Assembly (NCBI RefSeq): GCF_002086125.1
Contig: NZ_MVHG01000002.1
Coordinates: 74,702-138,701 of the forward strand
Reading direction: 5' to 3'
DNA length: 64,000 bases
Origin: Mycobacterium arosiense ATCC BAA-1401 = DSM 45069
Lineage (GTDB): Bacteria > Actinomycetota > Actinomycetes > Mycobacteriales > Mycobacteriaceae
Shown piece by piece: positions 35,042 to 47,261 of this stretch. A program made the translations under genes and the position numbers. Every line of letters starts with the position of its first letter. Positions within the stretch are counted from its first letter, which is position 1. Below the pieces are notes generated by a model. It ran no database searches. It was not told the DNA's origin and was given only the letters and a program-made list of their open reading frames with translations.

Positions 35042-36566
35042 CGCACGCGGGTTCGGTGAGCGTCTCGGCGGCGGCGATCGCGTTGAGCACCGCGCGCGCC
35101 TTATTGGTCGCCTCGGTGTATTCGTAGGGCCCGTTGGAGTCGGCCACCACCCCGCCGCCGGATTGCACGTACGCGGTGCCGTTGCGCATCAGGGCGGTCC
35201 GGATGGCGATCGCGAAGTCGGCATCGCCGGCGAAGTCCAGGTAGCCCACCACGCCGCCGTACAGGCCGCGGCGCGTCATCTCCACCTCTTCGATCAGCTC
35301 CATGGCCCGGACCTTCGGGGCGCCCGACAGGGTGCCGGCCGGGAAGCAGGCCGTCACCGCATCCAGCGCGGTCCGGCCCTCGTCGAGCGTGCCGGTCACC
35401 GTCGACACCAGGTGCATGACGTGGCTGTAGCGCTCGATGTGGCTGTAGTCCTCCACGCGCACGGTGCCCGGCGCGCACACCCGCCCCAGATCGTTGCGGC
35501 CCAGGTCGACCAGCATCAGGTGCTCGGCGCGTTCCTTGTCGTCGGCCAACAACTCCTTTTCCAGCAGCTGATCCTCCTCGTCGGTGTCCCCACGCCACCG
35601 GGTTCCGGCGATCGGGTGGGTGGTCGCGGTGCCGTCGGCGACGGTGACGAGCGCCTCCGGGCTGGAGCCGACGATCGAAAAGTCAACTCCCCCAGTGTTA
35701 TTCGGCACATGCATCAGGTACATGTAGGGGCTGGGATTGGTGACCCGCAGCATCCGGTACACGTCGATCGGGTCGACATCGGTGTCCATTTCGAACCGTT
35801 GCGAGGGCACCACCTGGAAGGCTTCACCCGCGGCGATCTGTTCGACGAGGTAATCAACGATCTTGCCGTACTCCTCGACGCTGCGCTGCGCGCGGTAGCG
35901 CGGCTGCGGCCGCGTGAACGTGCCGACCGTGGACCGCAACGGCTGGCCCAGCGCCGCGGTCATCACGTCCAGGCGGGCGATGGCGTCGTCGTAGGCCTCG
36001 TCGACGCGCTCGTCGGTTCCGTTCCAGTTGACGGCGTTAGCGATCAGCGTGATGGTTCCCTCGTGGTGATCGACCGCCGCGACATCGGTGGCCAGCAGCA
36101 GCAACATGTCGGGCAGCTTGAGGTCGTCGACGGCCAGTTCGGGCAGCCGTTCCAGGCGCCGCACCATGTCGTAGGCGAAGAACCCGACCATGCCGCCCGA
36201 CAGCGGCGGCAGCCCGTCGAGCGGACCGGTGGCCAGGAGCTCCAGCGTGCTGCGCAGGGCCTGCAGCGGGTCGCCCCCGGTCGGCGCGTCCTGGGGCGCC
36301 ACGCCCAGCCATACGGCTTCGCCGTCGCGCACGGTCAGCGCCGACGGCGATCCCGCGCCGATGAACGACCACCGCGACCAGGAGCGGCCGTGCTCGGCCG
36401 ACTCCAGCAGAAACGTGCCCGGGCGGTCGGCGGCGAGCTTGCGGTAGGCCGACAGCGGGGTCTCGCTGTCGGCGAGCACCTTGCGGGTCACCGGGACCAC
36501 GCGGTGCTCGGCCGCCAGCTGGCGAAAGTCCTCTCGTGAGGTCGTCGCGGCGAGGTGGGCGTGCAC
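35034..36566 (-). CDS. trpE: Anthranilate synthase component I
   Basis: Converts chorismate and ammonia/glutamine to anthranilate. 510 aa. The N-terminal domain contains the feedback site ([19 protein letters not shown] with the LLES tryptophan-binding motif). The C-terminal chorismate-binding domain has [40 protein letters not shown] and [24 protein letters not shown] 36566 follows GGGAGGATGG. First gene of the trp run. The gap to divergent bcpB is only 65 bases and no leader peptide or attenuator with Trp codons was found, so control is probably by enzyme feedback or a promoter-bound regulator. Confidence 0.97.
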   Translation of the reverse strand: MHAHLAATTSREDFRQLAAEHRVVPVTRKVLADSETPLSAYRKLAADRPGTFLLESAEHGRSWSRWSFIGAGSPSALTVRDGEAVWLGVAPQDAPTGGDPLQALRSTLELLATGPLDGLPPLSGGMVGFFAYDMVRRLERLPELAVDDLKLPDMLLLLATDVAAVDHHEGTITLIANAVNWNGTDERVDEAYDDAIARLDVMTAALGQPLRSTVGTFTRPQPRYRAQRSVEEYGKIVDYLVEQIAAGEAFQVVPSQRFEMDTDVDPIDVYRMLRVTNPSPYMYLMHVPNNTGGVDFSIVGSSPEALVTVADGTATTHPIAGTRWRGDTDEEDQLLEKELLADDKERAEHLMLVDLGRNDLGRVCAPGTVRVEDYSHIERYSHVMHLVSTVTGTLDEGRTALDAVTACFPAGTLSGAPKVRAMELIEEVEMTRRGLYGGVVGYLDFAGDADFAIAIRTALMRNGTAYVQSGGGVVADSNGPYEYTEATNKARAVLNAIAAAETLTEPACVE

Positions 36567-36631
36567 CGATCCATCCTCCCAGACGCGGAGCAGCCCCCGG
36601 GCGGGAGAGCTTCGGGCGTAGCGTGTCCGCC

Positions 36632-37090
36632 ATGAAACCTGGTGACACCGTCGCGGACTTCGAACTGCCCGATCAGACCGGGACGCCGCGCAAGCTCAGC
36701 GAACTGCTCTCGGGCGGGCCCGTCGTGCTGTTCTTCTACCCGGCCGCGATGACGCCCGGCTGCACCAAGGAAGCGTGCCACTTCCGCGACCTGGCCGCCG
36801 AGTTCGCCGCGGTCGGGGCCAACCGGGTGGGCATCAGCGCGGATGCGGTGCAGAAGCAGGCCAAGTTCGCCGACCTGCAGAAGTTCGACTACCCGTTGCT
36901 GTCGGACACCGACGGCGCCGTCGCCACGCAGTTCGGCGTCAAGCGCGGCCTGCTCGGCAAGCTGATGCCGGTCAAGCGCACGACGTTCGTCATCGACACC
37001 GATCGCACGGTGCTCGAGGTGATCTCCAGCGAATTCAACATGGACAGTCACGCCGACAAGGCGCTGGCGACGTTGCGCGCGCGGGCGTGA
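36632..37090 (+). CDS. bcpB: Peroxiredoxin, BCP/PrxQ type
   Basis: Thiol peroxidase of 152 aa reducing hydroperoxides. The peroxidatic cysteine lies in [20 protein letters not shown] (Cys at about 43), with a second cysteine five residues later as in PrxQ. The conserved [26 protein letters not shown] and the arginine-containing RTTFVID are present. ATG 36632 is chosen over the longer open frame because the family begins [15 protein letters not shown]. Matches M. tuberculosis BcpB (Rv1608c). Ends four bases from convergent chaA. Confidence 0.93.
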   Translation: MKPGDTVADFELPDQTGTPRKLSELLSGGPVVLFFYPAAMTPGCTKEACHFRDLAAEFAAVGANRVGISADAVQKQAKFADLQKFDYPLLSDTDGAVATQFGVKRGLLGKLMPVKRTTFVIDTDRTVLEVISSEFNMDSHADKALATLRARA

Positions 37091-37094
37091 CCGG

Positions 37095-38186
37095 TCAGGG
37101 ACTGATCGCCAGGAACACGTAGGCGGCCAGCAGCACCAGATGCACCTCGCCCTGCAGTCGGGTGGCCCGGCCGGGGACCACCGTCAGCACGCTGATCACG
37201 ACGGTCAGGGCGAGCAACACCAGCTGGATGGCGCCCAGGCCGAGCACCAGCGGCCCTCTGAGCCATATCGACGCCAGCGCGATCGCCGGGATGGTGAGCC
37301 CGATGCTGGCCATCGCCGAGCCGTACGCCAGGTTCAGGCTGATCTGGATGCGGCCCTGCCGCGCCGCGCGCACCGCCGCCAGCGTCTCGGGCAGCAGCAC
37401 CAGCGCCGCGATGATCACCCCGACGAACGACTGCGGGAAGCCGACCGCGGTCACCGCTTTCTCGACGGCCGGTGACTCCTCCTCGGCCAGGCCCACCACC
37501 GCCACCAGGGCGCCGAGCATCAACCCGAGGCTGGTCAGCGCCGCGCGGGTGGTCGGCGGTTCCGCGTGGCTTTCGTCGACGAACAGGCTCTTTTGGCCCT
37601 TCTGCGCGATCGGCAGGAAGAAGTCGCGGTGCCGAACCGTCTGCGTGAAGACGAACACCAGGTAGAGCAGCAGCGAGGCGACCGCGGCGAAGGCGAGCTG
37701 GCCGGGCGAGAACTCCTTGCCCACGGTCGTGGTGGTGAACGCGGGCAACACGAGGCTCAGCGTCGCCAGGGTGGTCAGCGTGGCCAGCGCGGCGCCGCTG
37801 CCCTCGGCATTGAACAACGTCACGCCGTAGCGCCGCGAACCGAGCAGCAGCGACAGCCCGGCGATTCCGTTGGTGGTGATCATCAGCGCGGCGAACGCGG
37901 TGTCGCGGGCCAGCGTGGCCGTCTCATTGCCGCCCGAGGCCATCAGCTCGACGATCAGGGCCACCTCGATGACGGTCACCGCCGCCGCCAGCACCAACGA
38001 CCCGAACGGCTCGCCGACGCGGTGCGCGACCACCTCCGCGTGATGCACGGCGGCGACCACCGCGCCGATGAGAAACAGCGCCGCCAGCCCGACCAGCACC
38101 GGCCCGAGCGTCTTGCCCCAGATCAGTGCCAGCACGACGACGGAAAGCACCGGCACAACGATGTTCCAGGACAACCATTTCGACAT
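37095..38186 (-). CDS. chaA: ChaA-type calcium/cation:proton antiporter
   Basis: 363 aa with about eleven helices arranged as two CaCA-family repeats. The acidic alpha-repeat motifs are visible: VTVIEVALIVELMASGGNETATLARDTAFAALMITTNGIAGLSLLLG in the first half and AALVLLPETLAAVRAARQGRIQISLNLAYGSAMASIGLTIPAIA in the second. Likely Ca2+/H+ or Na+/H+ exchange at the cytoplasmic membrane. ATG 38186 is preferred over a frame running back to 38252 because the first helix starts right after it. It follows the his block by about 100 bases, as M. tuberculosis Rv1607 does. Confidence 0.92.
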   Translation of the reverse strand: MSKWLSWNIVVPVLSVVVLALIWGKTLGPVLVGLAALFLIGAVVAAVHHAEVVAHRVGEPFGSLVLAAAVTVIEVALIVELMASGGNETATLARDTAFAALMITTNGIAGLSLLLGSRRYGVTLFNAEGSGAALATLTTLATLSLVLPAFTTTTVGKEFSPGQLAFAAVASLLLYLVFVFTQTVRHRDFFLPIAQKGQKSLFVDESHAEPPTTRAALTSLGLMLGALVAVVGLAEEESPAVEKAVTAVGFPQSFVGVIIAALVLLPETLAAVRAARQGRIQISLNLAYGSAMASIGLTIPAIALASIWLRGPLVLGLGAIQLVLLALTVVISVLTVVPGRATRLQGEVHLVLLAAYVFLAISP

Positions 38187-38285
38187 TGGCTGCCATTCTT
38201 GTCGATGTCGTGGCCCCGCGCCTGCAAGGTGACCCGAGACACGTCCGGCCACGCCGCCCGCCCGGCATCGGGCTACTTCGTCGGG

Positions 38286-38633
38286 TCAGCGCTGCGGCGG
38301 CAGCAGCTCGTCGGCGTCGAAGCAGCTGTGGTCGCCGGTGTGGCACGCCCCACCGACCTGGTCGACCGACAGGAGCACGGTGTCGCCGTCGCAGTCCAGC
38401 CGCACCGAGTGAACGTACTGGGTGTGACCGGACGTCGCTCCCTTGATCCACTGTTGGCCGCGGGACCGCGAATAATAGGTTGCCTCACGGGTTTGTAGGG
38501 TGCGGGCCAGCGCCGCGTCGTCCATCCAGGCGACCATCAGCACGTCACCGCTGCCGCGCTCCTGCACGACGGCGGCGACCAGGCCGTCGGCGTTGCGCTT
38601 GAGCCGCGCCGCGATCTCCGGGTCGAGGGTCAT
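38286..38633 (-). CDS. hisI: Phosphoribosyl-AMP cyclohydrolase
   Basis: Third step of histidine synthesis, opening the adenine ring of PR-AMP. 115 aa with metal-site residues in [27 protein letters not shown] and the signature [22 protein letters not shown]. Single-function: no HisE domain is fused. ATG 38633 overlaps the hisF stop (ATGA). Confidence 0.96.
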   Translation of the reverse strand: MTLDPEIAARLKRNADGLVAAVVQERGSGDVLMVAWMDDAALARTLQTREATYYSRSRGQQWIKGATSGHTQYVHSVRLDCDGDTVLLSVDQVGGACHTGDHSCFDADELLPPQR

Positions 38634-39418
38634 CGCACGGTGATCCCTTCTGCGGCCATGGCCGCCTTCACCTGACCGATCGTCAGCTCCCGGAAGTGGA
38701 ACACGCTGGCGGCCAACACCGCGTCGGCGCCCGCCGCGATCGCCGGCGCGAAGTGCTCGGCCGCCCCGGCGCCGCCGCTGGCGATGACGGGCACCCTGAC
38801 CGCCGAACGCACCGCCTGCAGCATCTTTAGGTCGAACCCCGCCTTGGTGCCGTCGGCGTCCATGGAGTTCAGCAGGATCTCCCCCACCCCCAAATCGGCT
38901 CCGCGCGAAGCCCATTCGACCGCATCGAGTCCGGTGCCCCGGCGCCCGCCATGGGTGGTGACCTCCCAGCCCGACGGCGTCGGCACGGCGCCCGGGGGCA
39001 CCGTGCGGGCATCGACGGACAGCACGATGCATTGGGAACCGAACTGCCGCGCCATCTCGGCCAGCAGCTCGGGCCGGGCGATCGCGGCGGTGTTGATGGA
39101 CACCTTGTCAGCGCCCGCGCGCAGCAACACGTCGACGTCGGCCACGGTGCGCACCCCACCGCCGACCGTCAGCGGGATGAAGACCTGCTCGGCCGTGCAG
39201 CGCACCACATCGAGCATCGTCGCCCGTCCCGACGACGACGCCGTCACGTCGAGAAAGGTGAGCTCGTCGGCGCCTTCGGCGTCATAGGCGGACGCCAGTT
39301 CGACGGGATCGCCCGCGTCCCGGAGGTTTTCGAAGTTGACGCCTTTGACCACCCGGCCGCCGTCGACATCGAGGCACGGGATCACCCGCACCGCGAGGCC
39401 GTTGGGAGTCGGGCGCAT
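38630..39418 (-). CDS. hisF: Imidazole glycerol phosphate synthase cyclase subunit
   Basis: Forms IGP and AICAR from PRFAR with ammonia supplied by HisH. 262-aa TIM barrel with catalytic Asp in [19 protein letters not shown] and the second Asp in [19 protein letters not shown], plus phosphate sites in [10 protein letters not shown] and [12 protein letters not shown] 39418 follows the impA stop by one base. Confidence 0.97.
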   Translation of the reverse strand: MRPTPNGLAVRVIPCLDVDGGRVVKGVNFENLRDAGDPVELASAYDAEGADELTFLDVTASSSGRATMLDVVRCTAEQVFIPLTVGGGVRTVADVDVLLRAGADKVSINTAAIARPELLAEMARQFGSQCIVLSVDARTVPPGAVPTPSGWEVTTHGGRRGTGLDAVEWASRGADLGVGEILLNSMDADGTKAGFDLKMLQAVRSAVRVPVIASGGAGAAEHFAPAIAAGADAVLAASVFHFRELTIGQVKAAMAAEGITVR

Positions 39419-39419
39419 C

Positions 39420-40220
39420 TCAGTAATCCTCCGGTCGGCCCGTGGCGCGCAGGATTTCGAGGATTTCGGCGTGGGCGCCGGGACCCGCCGCCAGCGCGGA
39501 ATCCGACGAGGGGGTCCACGGCTCACCGGAAAGATCGGTCACGACACCGCCGGCGGCGCGCACCAGCGCGACCCCGGCGGCGTGATCCCACACGTGGCCA
39601 CCGAAACTTATTGCCGCGCCTAATATTCCGTCGGCGACGAACGCGAGGTCCAGACCGGTGGAGCCGTGCATGCGCAACCGCGACGAGACGCGGCTGAGGT
39701 TCTCCAGCAACGCGATCCGGTAGCGTCCCGGGAACCGGCCCCGTGCGTCCGCGCTGAACGACCCGGCCCCGACCAGCGCGTCGGCCAGGTCGATGGAGTT
39801 CAGCGGCGGCTGGGGCACCCCGTTCTTGCGCAGCGGGCCGCCCGCCACCGCGGTGTAGCGCTGGTCGAAGAACGGCAACCAGGTCAGCCCGGCCACCGGG
39901 TCGCCGCGATGCAGCAGGCCCAGCAGGATCCCGGCCATCGGTGATCCGGCCGCGTAGTTGAAGGTGCCGTCGACGGGGTCCAACACCCACACCCATGGCG
40001 AGTCGACGGCCGGGCCGCCGAATTCCTCGCCGTGCACCCCGATCCCGGTGGCCTCGACGAGCGCGGCCACCACCTGCTTCTCGATCGCGAGGTCGACGTC
40101 GGTGGCAAAGTCGTTGCCCTTCTTGCGGACCGCGGAATCGGCGCGGTGCCCGGAAAGAAACGGCTCGGATGCGTCGTCGAGAATCGCCGACGCCTGCGCC
40201 ACCAACATGCCTACGTCCAT
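39420..40220 (-). CDS. impA: Inositol-monophosphatase-family phosphatase in the his operon
   Basis: 266-aa Mg-dependent sugar-phosphate phosphatase fold. Metal motifs: [42 protein letters not shown] and [15 protein letters not shown]. Located between hisA and hisF, as ImpA is in other mycobacteria. Context suggests histidinol-phosphate phosphatase or an inositol/sugar phosphate role; mycobacteria have a separate HisN elsewhere, so I leave the substrate open. ATG 40220 lies four bases after the hisA stop; ATG 40208 is an alternative. Confidence 0.9.
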   Translation of the reverse strand: MDVGMLVAQASAILDDASEPFLSGHRADSAVRKKGNDFATDVDLAIEKQVVAALVEATGIGVHGEEFGGPAVDSPWVWVLDPVDGTFNYAAGSPMAGILLGLLHRGDPVAGLTWLPFFDQRYTAVAGGPLRKNGVPQPPLNSIDLADALVGAGSFSADARGRFPGRYRIALLENLSRVSSRLRMHGSTGLDLAFVADGILGAAISFGGHVWDHAAGVALVRAAGGVVTDLSGEPWTPSSDSALAAGPGAHAEILEILRATGRPEDY

Positions 40221-40224
40221 GCGG

Positions 40225-40956
40225 CTACTCCGCCACCGCGGCCAGCGCCTGCGGCAGGGTGAATCGCCCGGCATAGAGGGCCTTGCCCACGATGGCGCCC
40301 TCGACCCCGCGGCCGGTGAGGGTGGCGATCGCGCGCAGGTCGTCCAGGCTGGACACGCCGCCGGAGGCGATCACCGGGGCGTCGGTGCGCTCGGCGACGG
40401 ACGCCAGCAGGTCCAGGTTGGGCCCGCCCAGGGTGCCGTCCTTGGTTACATCGGTAACGACGAAGCGCGAACAGCCTTGCCCGTCAAGGCGTTCCAGCAC
40501 TTCCCACAGGTCACCGCCGTCGGTCTCCCAGCCCCGCCCGCGCAGCCGGTGCTCGCCCGCCACGATCTGCACGTCTAGGCCGACGGCCACCTTGTCGCCG
40601 TGCTCGCCGATCGCGCGGGCACACCACTGCGGGTTCTCGCACGCCGCGGTGCCCAGGTTCACCCGAGCGCAGCCGGTGGCCAGGGCGGCGGCCAGCGAAT
40701 CGTCGTCACGGATGCCGCCGGACAGCTCCACCTGCACGTCGAGCTTGCCGACCACCTCGGCCAGCAATTCCCGGTTGGAACCGCGCCCGAACGCGGCGTC
40801 CAGGTCCACCAGATGGATCCATTCGGCGCCGTCGCGCTGCCAGGTCAGCGCGGCGTCCAGCGCCGAACCGTATTCGGTTTCACTGCCCGCCTTGCCCTGC
40901 ACCAAACGCACGGCGCGGCCGTCGACCACGTCGACCGCGGGCAACAAGATCAACAC
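40225..40956 (-). CDS. hisA: PriA, bifunctional ProFAR/PRA isomerase (HisA/TrpF)
   Basis: 243-aa TIM barrel catalysing the Amadori isomerisation in both histidine (ProFAR) and tryptophan (phosphoribosyl anthranilate) synthesis in actinobacteria. Catalytic Asp in [18 protein letters not shown] and second Asp in [19 protein letters not shown]. Other motifs are [17 protein letters not shown] and [16 protein letters not shown] 40956 has a near-perfect AGGAGGAAAT ribosome site. No trpF is present in the adjacent trp operon, consistent with the dual role. Confidence 0.96.
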   Translation of the reverse strand: MLILLPAVDVVDGRAVRLVQGKAGSETEYGSALDAALTWQRDGAEWIHLVDLDAAFGRGSNRELLAEVVGKLDVQVELSGGIRDDDSLAAALATGCARVNLGTAACENPQWCARAIGEHGDKVAVGLDVQIVAGEHRLRGRGWETDGGDLWEVLERLDGQGCSRFVVTDVTKDGTLGGPNLDLLASVAERTDAPVIASGGVSSLDDLRAIATLTGRGVEGAIVGKALYAGRFTLPQALAAVAE

Positions 40957-41035
40957 ATTTCCTCCTGTGTGCCGGGCCCGCAACGGGTTACGTGCGTCCG
41001 CGGCTGTTGCTTGACGGACAGCGCTTGCCCGTCCC

Positions 41036-41668
41036 TCACAATCCCTGGACCCAATTGCTCAACACGGCCGCGCCGGCGTCCCCGCTCTTTTCCGGGTGGA
41101 ATTGGGTGGCCGACAGCGGCCCGTCCTCGACCGCCGCCAGAAACGGGCCTCCGTGGGTGGCCCACGTCAGCACGGCATCCGGCGAGCCGTCCCACTGCTG
41201 GGCGGCGTAGGAGTGCACGAAGTAGAACCGGGTGTCGGCGTCGAGTCCCTTGAACAGCACGGTGCCGGGCCCGGATTTGACGACGTTCCAGCCCATGTGC
41301 GGGATGACCGGCGCCTGCAGTCGCGTGACGTATCCCGGCCACTGCCCGCATCCCGTGGTTTCCGCACTGAATTCGACGCCGTGGGCGAACAGGATCTGCA
41401 TCCCGACGCAGACGCCCAGCACCGGGCGCCCGGCGGCGACCCGGTCGGCGATGATGCGGTCTCCGCCGATGCTGCGCAATCCCGTCATGCAGGCCTCGTA
41501 GGCACCGACGCCGGGCACCACCAGTCCGTCCGCGGCGGTCGCGGCATCGGCATCATCGGTCACCTCGACCGACGCACCGACCCGCTCGAGCGCGCGCTGA
41601 GCCGACCGCAGGTTGCCCGAGCCGTAGTCGAGGACGACTACCCTTTTCTGGTGGGTAAGCGCTGTCAC
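41036..41668 (-). CDS. hisH: Imidazole glycerol phosphate synthase glutaminase subunit
   Basis: Class I glutamine amidotransferase supplying ammonia to HisF. 210 aa with nucleophile Cys in [16 protein letters not shown] and the His/Glu pair in [10 protein letters not shown]; the N-terminal [13 protein letters not shown] is diagnostic. GTG 41668 overlaps the hisB stop (GTGA). A 79-base gap without a recognised signal follows before hisA. Confidence 0.97.
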   Translation of the reverse strand: MTALTHQKRVVVLDYGSGNLRSAQRALERVGASVEVTDDADAATAADGLVVPGVGAYEACMTGLRSIGGDRIIADRVAAGRPVLGVCVGMQILFAHGVEFSAETTGCGQWPGYVTRLQAPVIPHMGWNVVKSGPGTVLFKGLDADTRFYFVHSYAAQQWDGSPDAVLTWATHGGPFLAAVEDGPLSATQFHPEKSGDAGAAVLSNWVQGL

Positions 41669-42285
41669 AGAACCCCTTTGGTGGACGGCACGTCCGAGAC
41701 GCGGGGGTCGGACTCGACCGCCTGGCGCAGCGCCCGGGCAACCGCCTTGTACTGCGCCTCGGTGATGTGGTGCGGGTCGCGCCCGTACAGGACGCGCACA
41801 TGCAGCGCGATGCGCGCGTTCATGGCCAGCGATTCGAACACGTGCCGGTTGATGACGGTGTGATAGGGCACCGAGCTACCGGCAATGGTGGTGTGCTGCA
41901 AGTGATCTGGTTCCCCGCTGTGCACGCAGTAGGGCCGCCCGGACACGTCGACCGCCGCGTGGGCCAGCGTCTCGTCCATCGGGATGAAGGCGTCGCCGAA
42001 CCGGCGGATGCCCCGCTTGTCACCCAGGGCCTGGCCAAGCGCCTGCCCCAGCGCGATCGCGGTGTCCTCGACGGTGTGGTGTCCCTCGATCTCGATGTCG
42101 CCCTTGGTGCGCACGGTCAGGTCGAAGCTGGCGTGGCTGCCCAGGGCGGTGAGCATGTGGTCGTAGAACGGCACGCCGGTGTCGATGTCGACCTGCCCGG
42201 TGCCGTCGAGGTCGAGTTCGATGACGATGTCGGATTCCTTTGTGCGGCGCTCGATGCGCGCACGCCGGGTGGCGGTGGCTGTCAC
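41665..42285 (-). CDS. hisB: Imidazoleglycerol-phosphate dehydratase
   Basis: 206-aa Mn-dependent dehydratase forming imidazole acetol phosphate. Duplicated metal-binding motifs: [31 protein letters not shown], and in the second half [16 protein letters not shown] and [14 protein letters not shown]. Not fused to a phosphatase. GTG 42285, seven bases after hisC. Confidence 0.97.
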   Translation of the reverse strand: MTATATRRARIERRTKESDIVIELDLDGTGQVDIDTGVPFYDHMLTALGSHASFDLTVRTKGDIEIEGHHTVEDTAIALGQALGQALGDKRGIRRFGDAFIPMDETLAHAAVDVSGRPYCVHSGEPDHLQHTTIAGSSVPYHTVINRHVFESLAMNARIALHVRVLYGRDPHHITEAQYKAVARALRQAVESDPRVSDVPSTKGVL

Positions 42286-42292
42286 GGTGCTC

Positions 42293-44769
<2,477 letters not shown>

Positions 44770-44835
44770 TGTCCCCGATGGGAGCAACCGCTTTAGCTGT
44801 CGGGGTTCGCGACCCGCGTCAGCGGCGAGCCCTAT

Positions 44836-45522
44836 TCAGCTGCTGAACGCGTTTGCGCCGATGACCAGCGCCGCCGTGCCGCCATACAGGTATCCGACCT
44901 CGACCGCCTCGGTGACCTCGGGTTCAGTCGCGCCCGCCGCCCGGGCGTCGCGGGCTAGCATCCTGACGCCATCCGGGTGCGCGGCGATGGCGTCGGTGAC
45001 CATCCCGATCAGCAGCTTGTACTTGGCCGGGATCGCGCCGTCCCTCAGGATCCGCTCCCGCATCGCCAGGTAGGAGTCGCCGAACTGCGGGTCGCGCTTC
45101 TCGATCGCCCCCAGCCATGAGGGTTTGGGCAGGCTGGCCTGTGGCGGCGGGTCCGCGCCGGGCTGGGTACAGGCACCCGCCGGCGCCGGGGCGTCGCCGC
45201 CGTCGCCGCACGTATCGGCCCGGCTCGGCGCGGCGCCCTGGACGAGCAGCCCCGCTGCGACCATCAGCGCCGCCGTCCACAACGCCAGGCAGGCCCGCAG
45301 CGTCCGTCGTCGCCGGGCGCCGCCCGCGATGGGCGGGATGGCACGGCCCATCGATCGTCGGATCGCGACCGCCTCGGCGATCTCGGCTTCTGAGGCGCCC
45401 GCCGCGCGGGCGCCGTCGGCCAATGCCCGGACGCCCCCCGGACGCGCGGCGGCCATGGCCACGAGCACCTTGTACTTGGCTGGGATGGCGCCGTCTTTGC
45501 GCACCTGCTCGCACGTGTTCAT
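44836..45522 (-). CDS. Membrane-anchored protein with duplicated carboxymuconolactone-decarboxylase-like segment
   Basis: About 228 aa (ATG 45522; GTG 45552 would add ten). Two related copies of a CMD/AhpD-like helical segment are visible. The N-terminal one has VRKDGAIPAKYKVLVAM and ADGARAAGASEAEIAEAV. The C-terminal one has ILRDGAIPAKYKLLIGM, ARDARAAGATEPEVTEAVEVGYLYGGTAAL. Between them lie a hydrophobic helix (LALWTAALMVAAGLLVQGA, about residues 77-97) and a Cys/Pro-rich linker. The AhpD CxxC redox pair is missing in both copies, so peroxidase-type activity is doubtful. It sits between hisD and the Ddn-like gene, where M. tuberculosis has no such gene as far as I know. Confidence 0.7.
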   Translation of the reverse strand: MNTCEQVRKDGAIPAKYKVLVAMAAARPGGVRALADGARAAGASEAEIAEAVAIRRSMGRAIPPIAGGARRRRTLRACLALWTAALMVAAGLLVQGAAPSRADTCGDGGDAPAPAGACTQPGADPPPQASLPKPSWLGAIEKRDPQFGDSYLAMRERILRDGAIPAKYKLLIGMVTDAIAAHPDGVRMLARDARAAGATEPEVTEAVEVGYLYGGTAALVIGANAFSS

Positions 45523-45681
45523 CACGCGGAAACCGTACGCCGGCCGCGTCACCGGGGCAAACGAAAGTCGTTGTGCCGCTTAGATTATGCATCATGGCAG
45601 CTACGAACCCGCCCGTCGGGCCGTACTCGCGATAAGGACGCTGACGGCTCCCCGCCGGCGAAGTCACTGTCTTAGGGCGGC

Positions 45682-45696
45682 CCGATTCGTTATCGG
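45682..45696. promoter_or_regulatory. CCGAT-N5-ATCGG inverted repeat upstream of Ddn-like gene
   Basis: A 15-base inverted repeat in the 212-base divergent gap, directly before a TACAGT hexamer (45702-45707) that could be a -10 for the plus-strand gene. Such an arrangement fits a TetR-type operator, but the arms are only five bases long. The rest of this gap shows nothing recognisable. Confidence 0.3.
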
Positions 45697-45765
45697 ACAG
45701 GTACAGTGCCGGTGAAAAGCGGTGAAAGCGATGCAAGGCCCGCAGAGATTACTCAAGGAGCCGTG

Positions 45766-46188
45766 ATGTCCGCAAAGGATCACCCGAACAACGCCCCGGG
45801 CGTCCCGATGGTGTTCCCGCCCTGGTTCGAGCGGTTTCAGATCAAATACTTCAACCCGGCGGTCAAGCCGATCGCCCGCTTTATCCCCGGAACCGCGACC
45901 ATCAAGCATCGTGGCCGCACGTCGGGCACGCCGTACGAGACCATCGTCACGCCCTACCGCAAGGGCAATGTCTTGGCGATCGCGCTGGGCCACGGCAAGA
46001 CGAATTGGGTGAAGAACGTGCTGGCCGCCGGCGAAGCCGACGTGGAGTTCGGCCGTAACCGGACCGTGCACCTGATCAACCCGCGGATCCTGCCCGCCGG
46101 CTACGACGGCCCTGACGCCGAGGGGTTGCCATTCATGGCGCGCCTGCAGCTGCGCCGGATCGGCGTTTTCCTCGGCGATATCGCCTGA
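45766..46188 (+). CDS. Ddn-like (DUF385) F420-dependent nitroreductase family protein (Rv1598c type)
   Basis: 140-aa split beta-barrel protein of the deazaflavin(F420H2)-dependent family typical of mycobacteria. Conserved features: FNPAVKPIARFIPGTATIKHRGRTSGTPYETIVTPYRKGNVLAIALGHGKTNWVKNVLAAGEADVEF, in which the KHRGRTSG and TNWVKN segments are the cofactor-binding pattern of Ddn relatives. ATG 45766 has AAGGAG seven bases upstream and is preferred over a longer open frame. Likely quinone/unsaturated-lipid reductase; substrate unknown. Confidence 0.87.
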   Translation: MSAKDHPNNAPGVPMVFPPWFERFQIKYFNPAVKPIARFIPGTATIKHRGRTSGTPYETIVTPYRKGNVLAIALGHGKTNWVKNVLAAGEADVEFGRNRTVHLINPRILPAGYDGPDAEGLPFMARLQLRRIGVFLGDIA

Positions 46189-46214
46189 GGCGATCGTCCG
46201 CAGCGCCACGGGAA

Positions 46215-46267
46215 GTTGAGTGTGCGCTGGTGGCGTTGAGTGTGCGCTGGTGGCGTTGAGTGTGCGC
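46215..46267. repeat. 20-bp tandem repeat, array A (2.6 copies)
   Basis: Unit GTTGAGTGTGCGCTGGTGGC occurs exactly at 46215-46234 and 46235-46254, then 13 bases at 46255-46267. Non-coding, 26 bases after the stop of the Ddn-like gene. The GAGTGTG core also appears in reverse orientation in array B. Confidence 0.9.
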
Positions 46268-46291
46268 CTAGGGTGGCGACACGCCGAGAAG

Positions 46292-46378
46292 CGGCGCCCA
46301 GGTTTCACACTCGGCGCCCAGGATTCACGCTCGGCGCCCAGGATTCACGTTCGGCGCCCAGGTTTCACACTCGGCGCC
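46292..46378. repeat. 20-bp tandem repeat, array B (4.3 copies), inverted relative to array A
   Basis: Four contiguous units beginning CGGCGCCCAGG at 46292, 46312, 46332 and 46352, plus a partial fifth. Units 1 and 4 are identical (tail TTTCACACT) and units 2 and 3 differ at three or four bases. On the minus strand each reads GAGTGTGAA(A/T)CCTGGGCGCC, so the GAGTGTG core faces that of array A. The unit has no spacers, so it is not a CRISPR. It ends 22 bases from the convergent nadC stop. Confidence 0.9.
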
Positions 46379-46400
46379 TGCGCAGCAGCCGAAACCCCGC

Positions 46401-47261
46401 CTACATGTCGAGGCCGATGTCGAGCACCCGGACCGAATGGGTCAGGGCGCCGACGGCCAGGTAGTCCACCCCGGTCGCGGCGTAGGCGGCCGCGTTTTCG
46501 AGGCTGAGCCCGCCGGATGATTCGAGCAGCACGGCGGGTGCCCGGGCGTCGCGGCGCTGCACGGCCATCTGCGTCTGCCACACCGGGAAGTTGTCCAGCA
46601 GGATCAGCTCGGGCTTCTCGGGCAGCACCTCATCCAGCTGCTCGAGTGAATCCACCTCCACCTCGCACGGTAGGTCCGGCGCCGCGTCCCGCACGGCCCG
46701 CAGCGCGTCGACCACCGATCCCGCGGCCACCACGTGGTTGTCCTTGATCAGGGCGGCGTCGCCGAGCCCGAGCCGGTGGTTGACGCCGCCGCCGACCCGG
46801 ACCGCGTATTTCTGCAAGGCGCGCAGGCCGGGCAGCGTTTTGCGGGTGTCGCGCACCCTGGCCTTGGTCCCGTGCAGGGCGGCCACCCAGTGCGCCGTCG
46901 CGGTGGCGATCCCCGACAGGTGGCAAACCAGGTTGAGCATGGTCCGCTCGGCGGTCAGCAGGCCGCGGGTCTCGGCCCGCAGGATCAGCACCGGGTCACC
47001 CGGCTGTAGGTGGGCACCGTCCTCGACGCGGTGAATCACCTCGTAACCGCGGGCGCCGAGGACCTCGTCGAGCACCAGCAACGCGACATCGACACCGGCG
47101 ATCACTCCCGGCTCGCGGGGCACCATGGACGCGGTGGCCACCGCCTCGGCGGGCACCGTTGCCAGGGTGGTGATGTCGGGTCCATGGCGCAGGTCCTCGG
47201 CCAGGCCGCGTTTGATCGTTTCGCGCGCGGCGGCCAGTTCGCAGTCGGACATCGAAGTCAT
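46401..47261 (-). CDS. nadC: Quinolinate phosphoribosyltransferase (nicotinate-nucleotide pyrophosphorylase)
   Basis: Third de novo NAD step, quinolinate plus PRPP to nicotinate mononucleotide. 286 aa with TERTMLNLVCHLSGIATATA (PRPP/quinolinate site), VRDTRKTLPGLRALQKYAVRVGGGVNHRLGL, LIKDNHV, and ELILLDNFPV. C-terminal ESSGGLSLENAAAYAATGVDYLAVGALTHS. ATG 47261 overlaps nadB by four bases. Matches M. tuberculosis NadC (285 aa). Confidence 0.97.
   Translation of the reverse strand: MTSMSDCELAAARETIKRGLAEDLRHGPDITTLATVPAEAVATASMVPREPGVIAGVDVALLVLDEVLGARGYEVIHRVEDGAHLQPGDPVLILRAETRGLLTAERTMLNLVCHLSGIATATAHWVAALHGTKARVRDTRKTLPGLRALQKYAVRVGGGVNHRLGLGDAALIKDNHVVAAGSVVDALRAVRDAAPDLPCEVEVDSLEQLDEVLPEKPELILLDNFPVWQTQMAVQRRDARAPAVLLESSGGLSLENAAAYAATGVDYLAVGALTHSVRVLDIGLDM

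Noticed and set aside
36567..36631. Trp attenuator or leader peptide before trpE
   Set aside because: The 65-base gap has no short frame with Trp codons and no competing hairpins.
46292..46378. CRISPR-like array
   Set aside because: Repeats are directly contiguous 20-mers without unique spacers and no cas genes are present.
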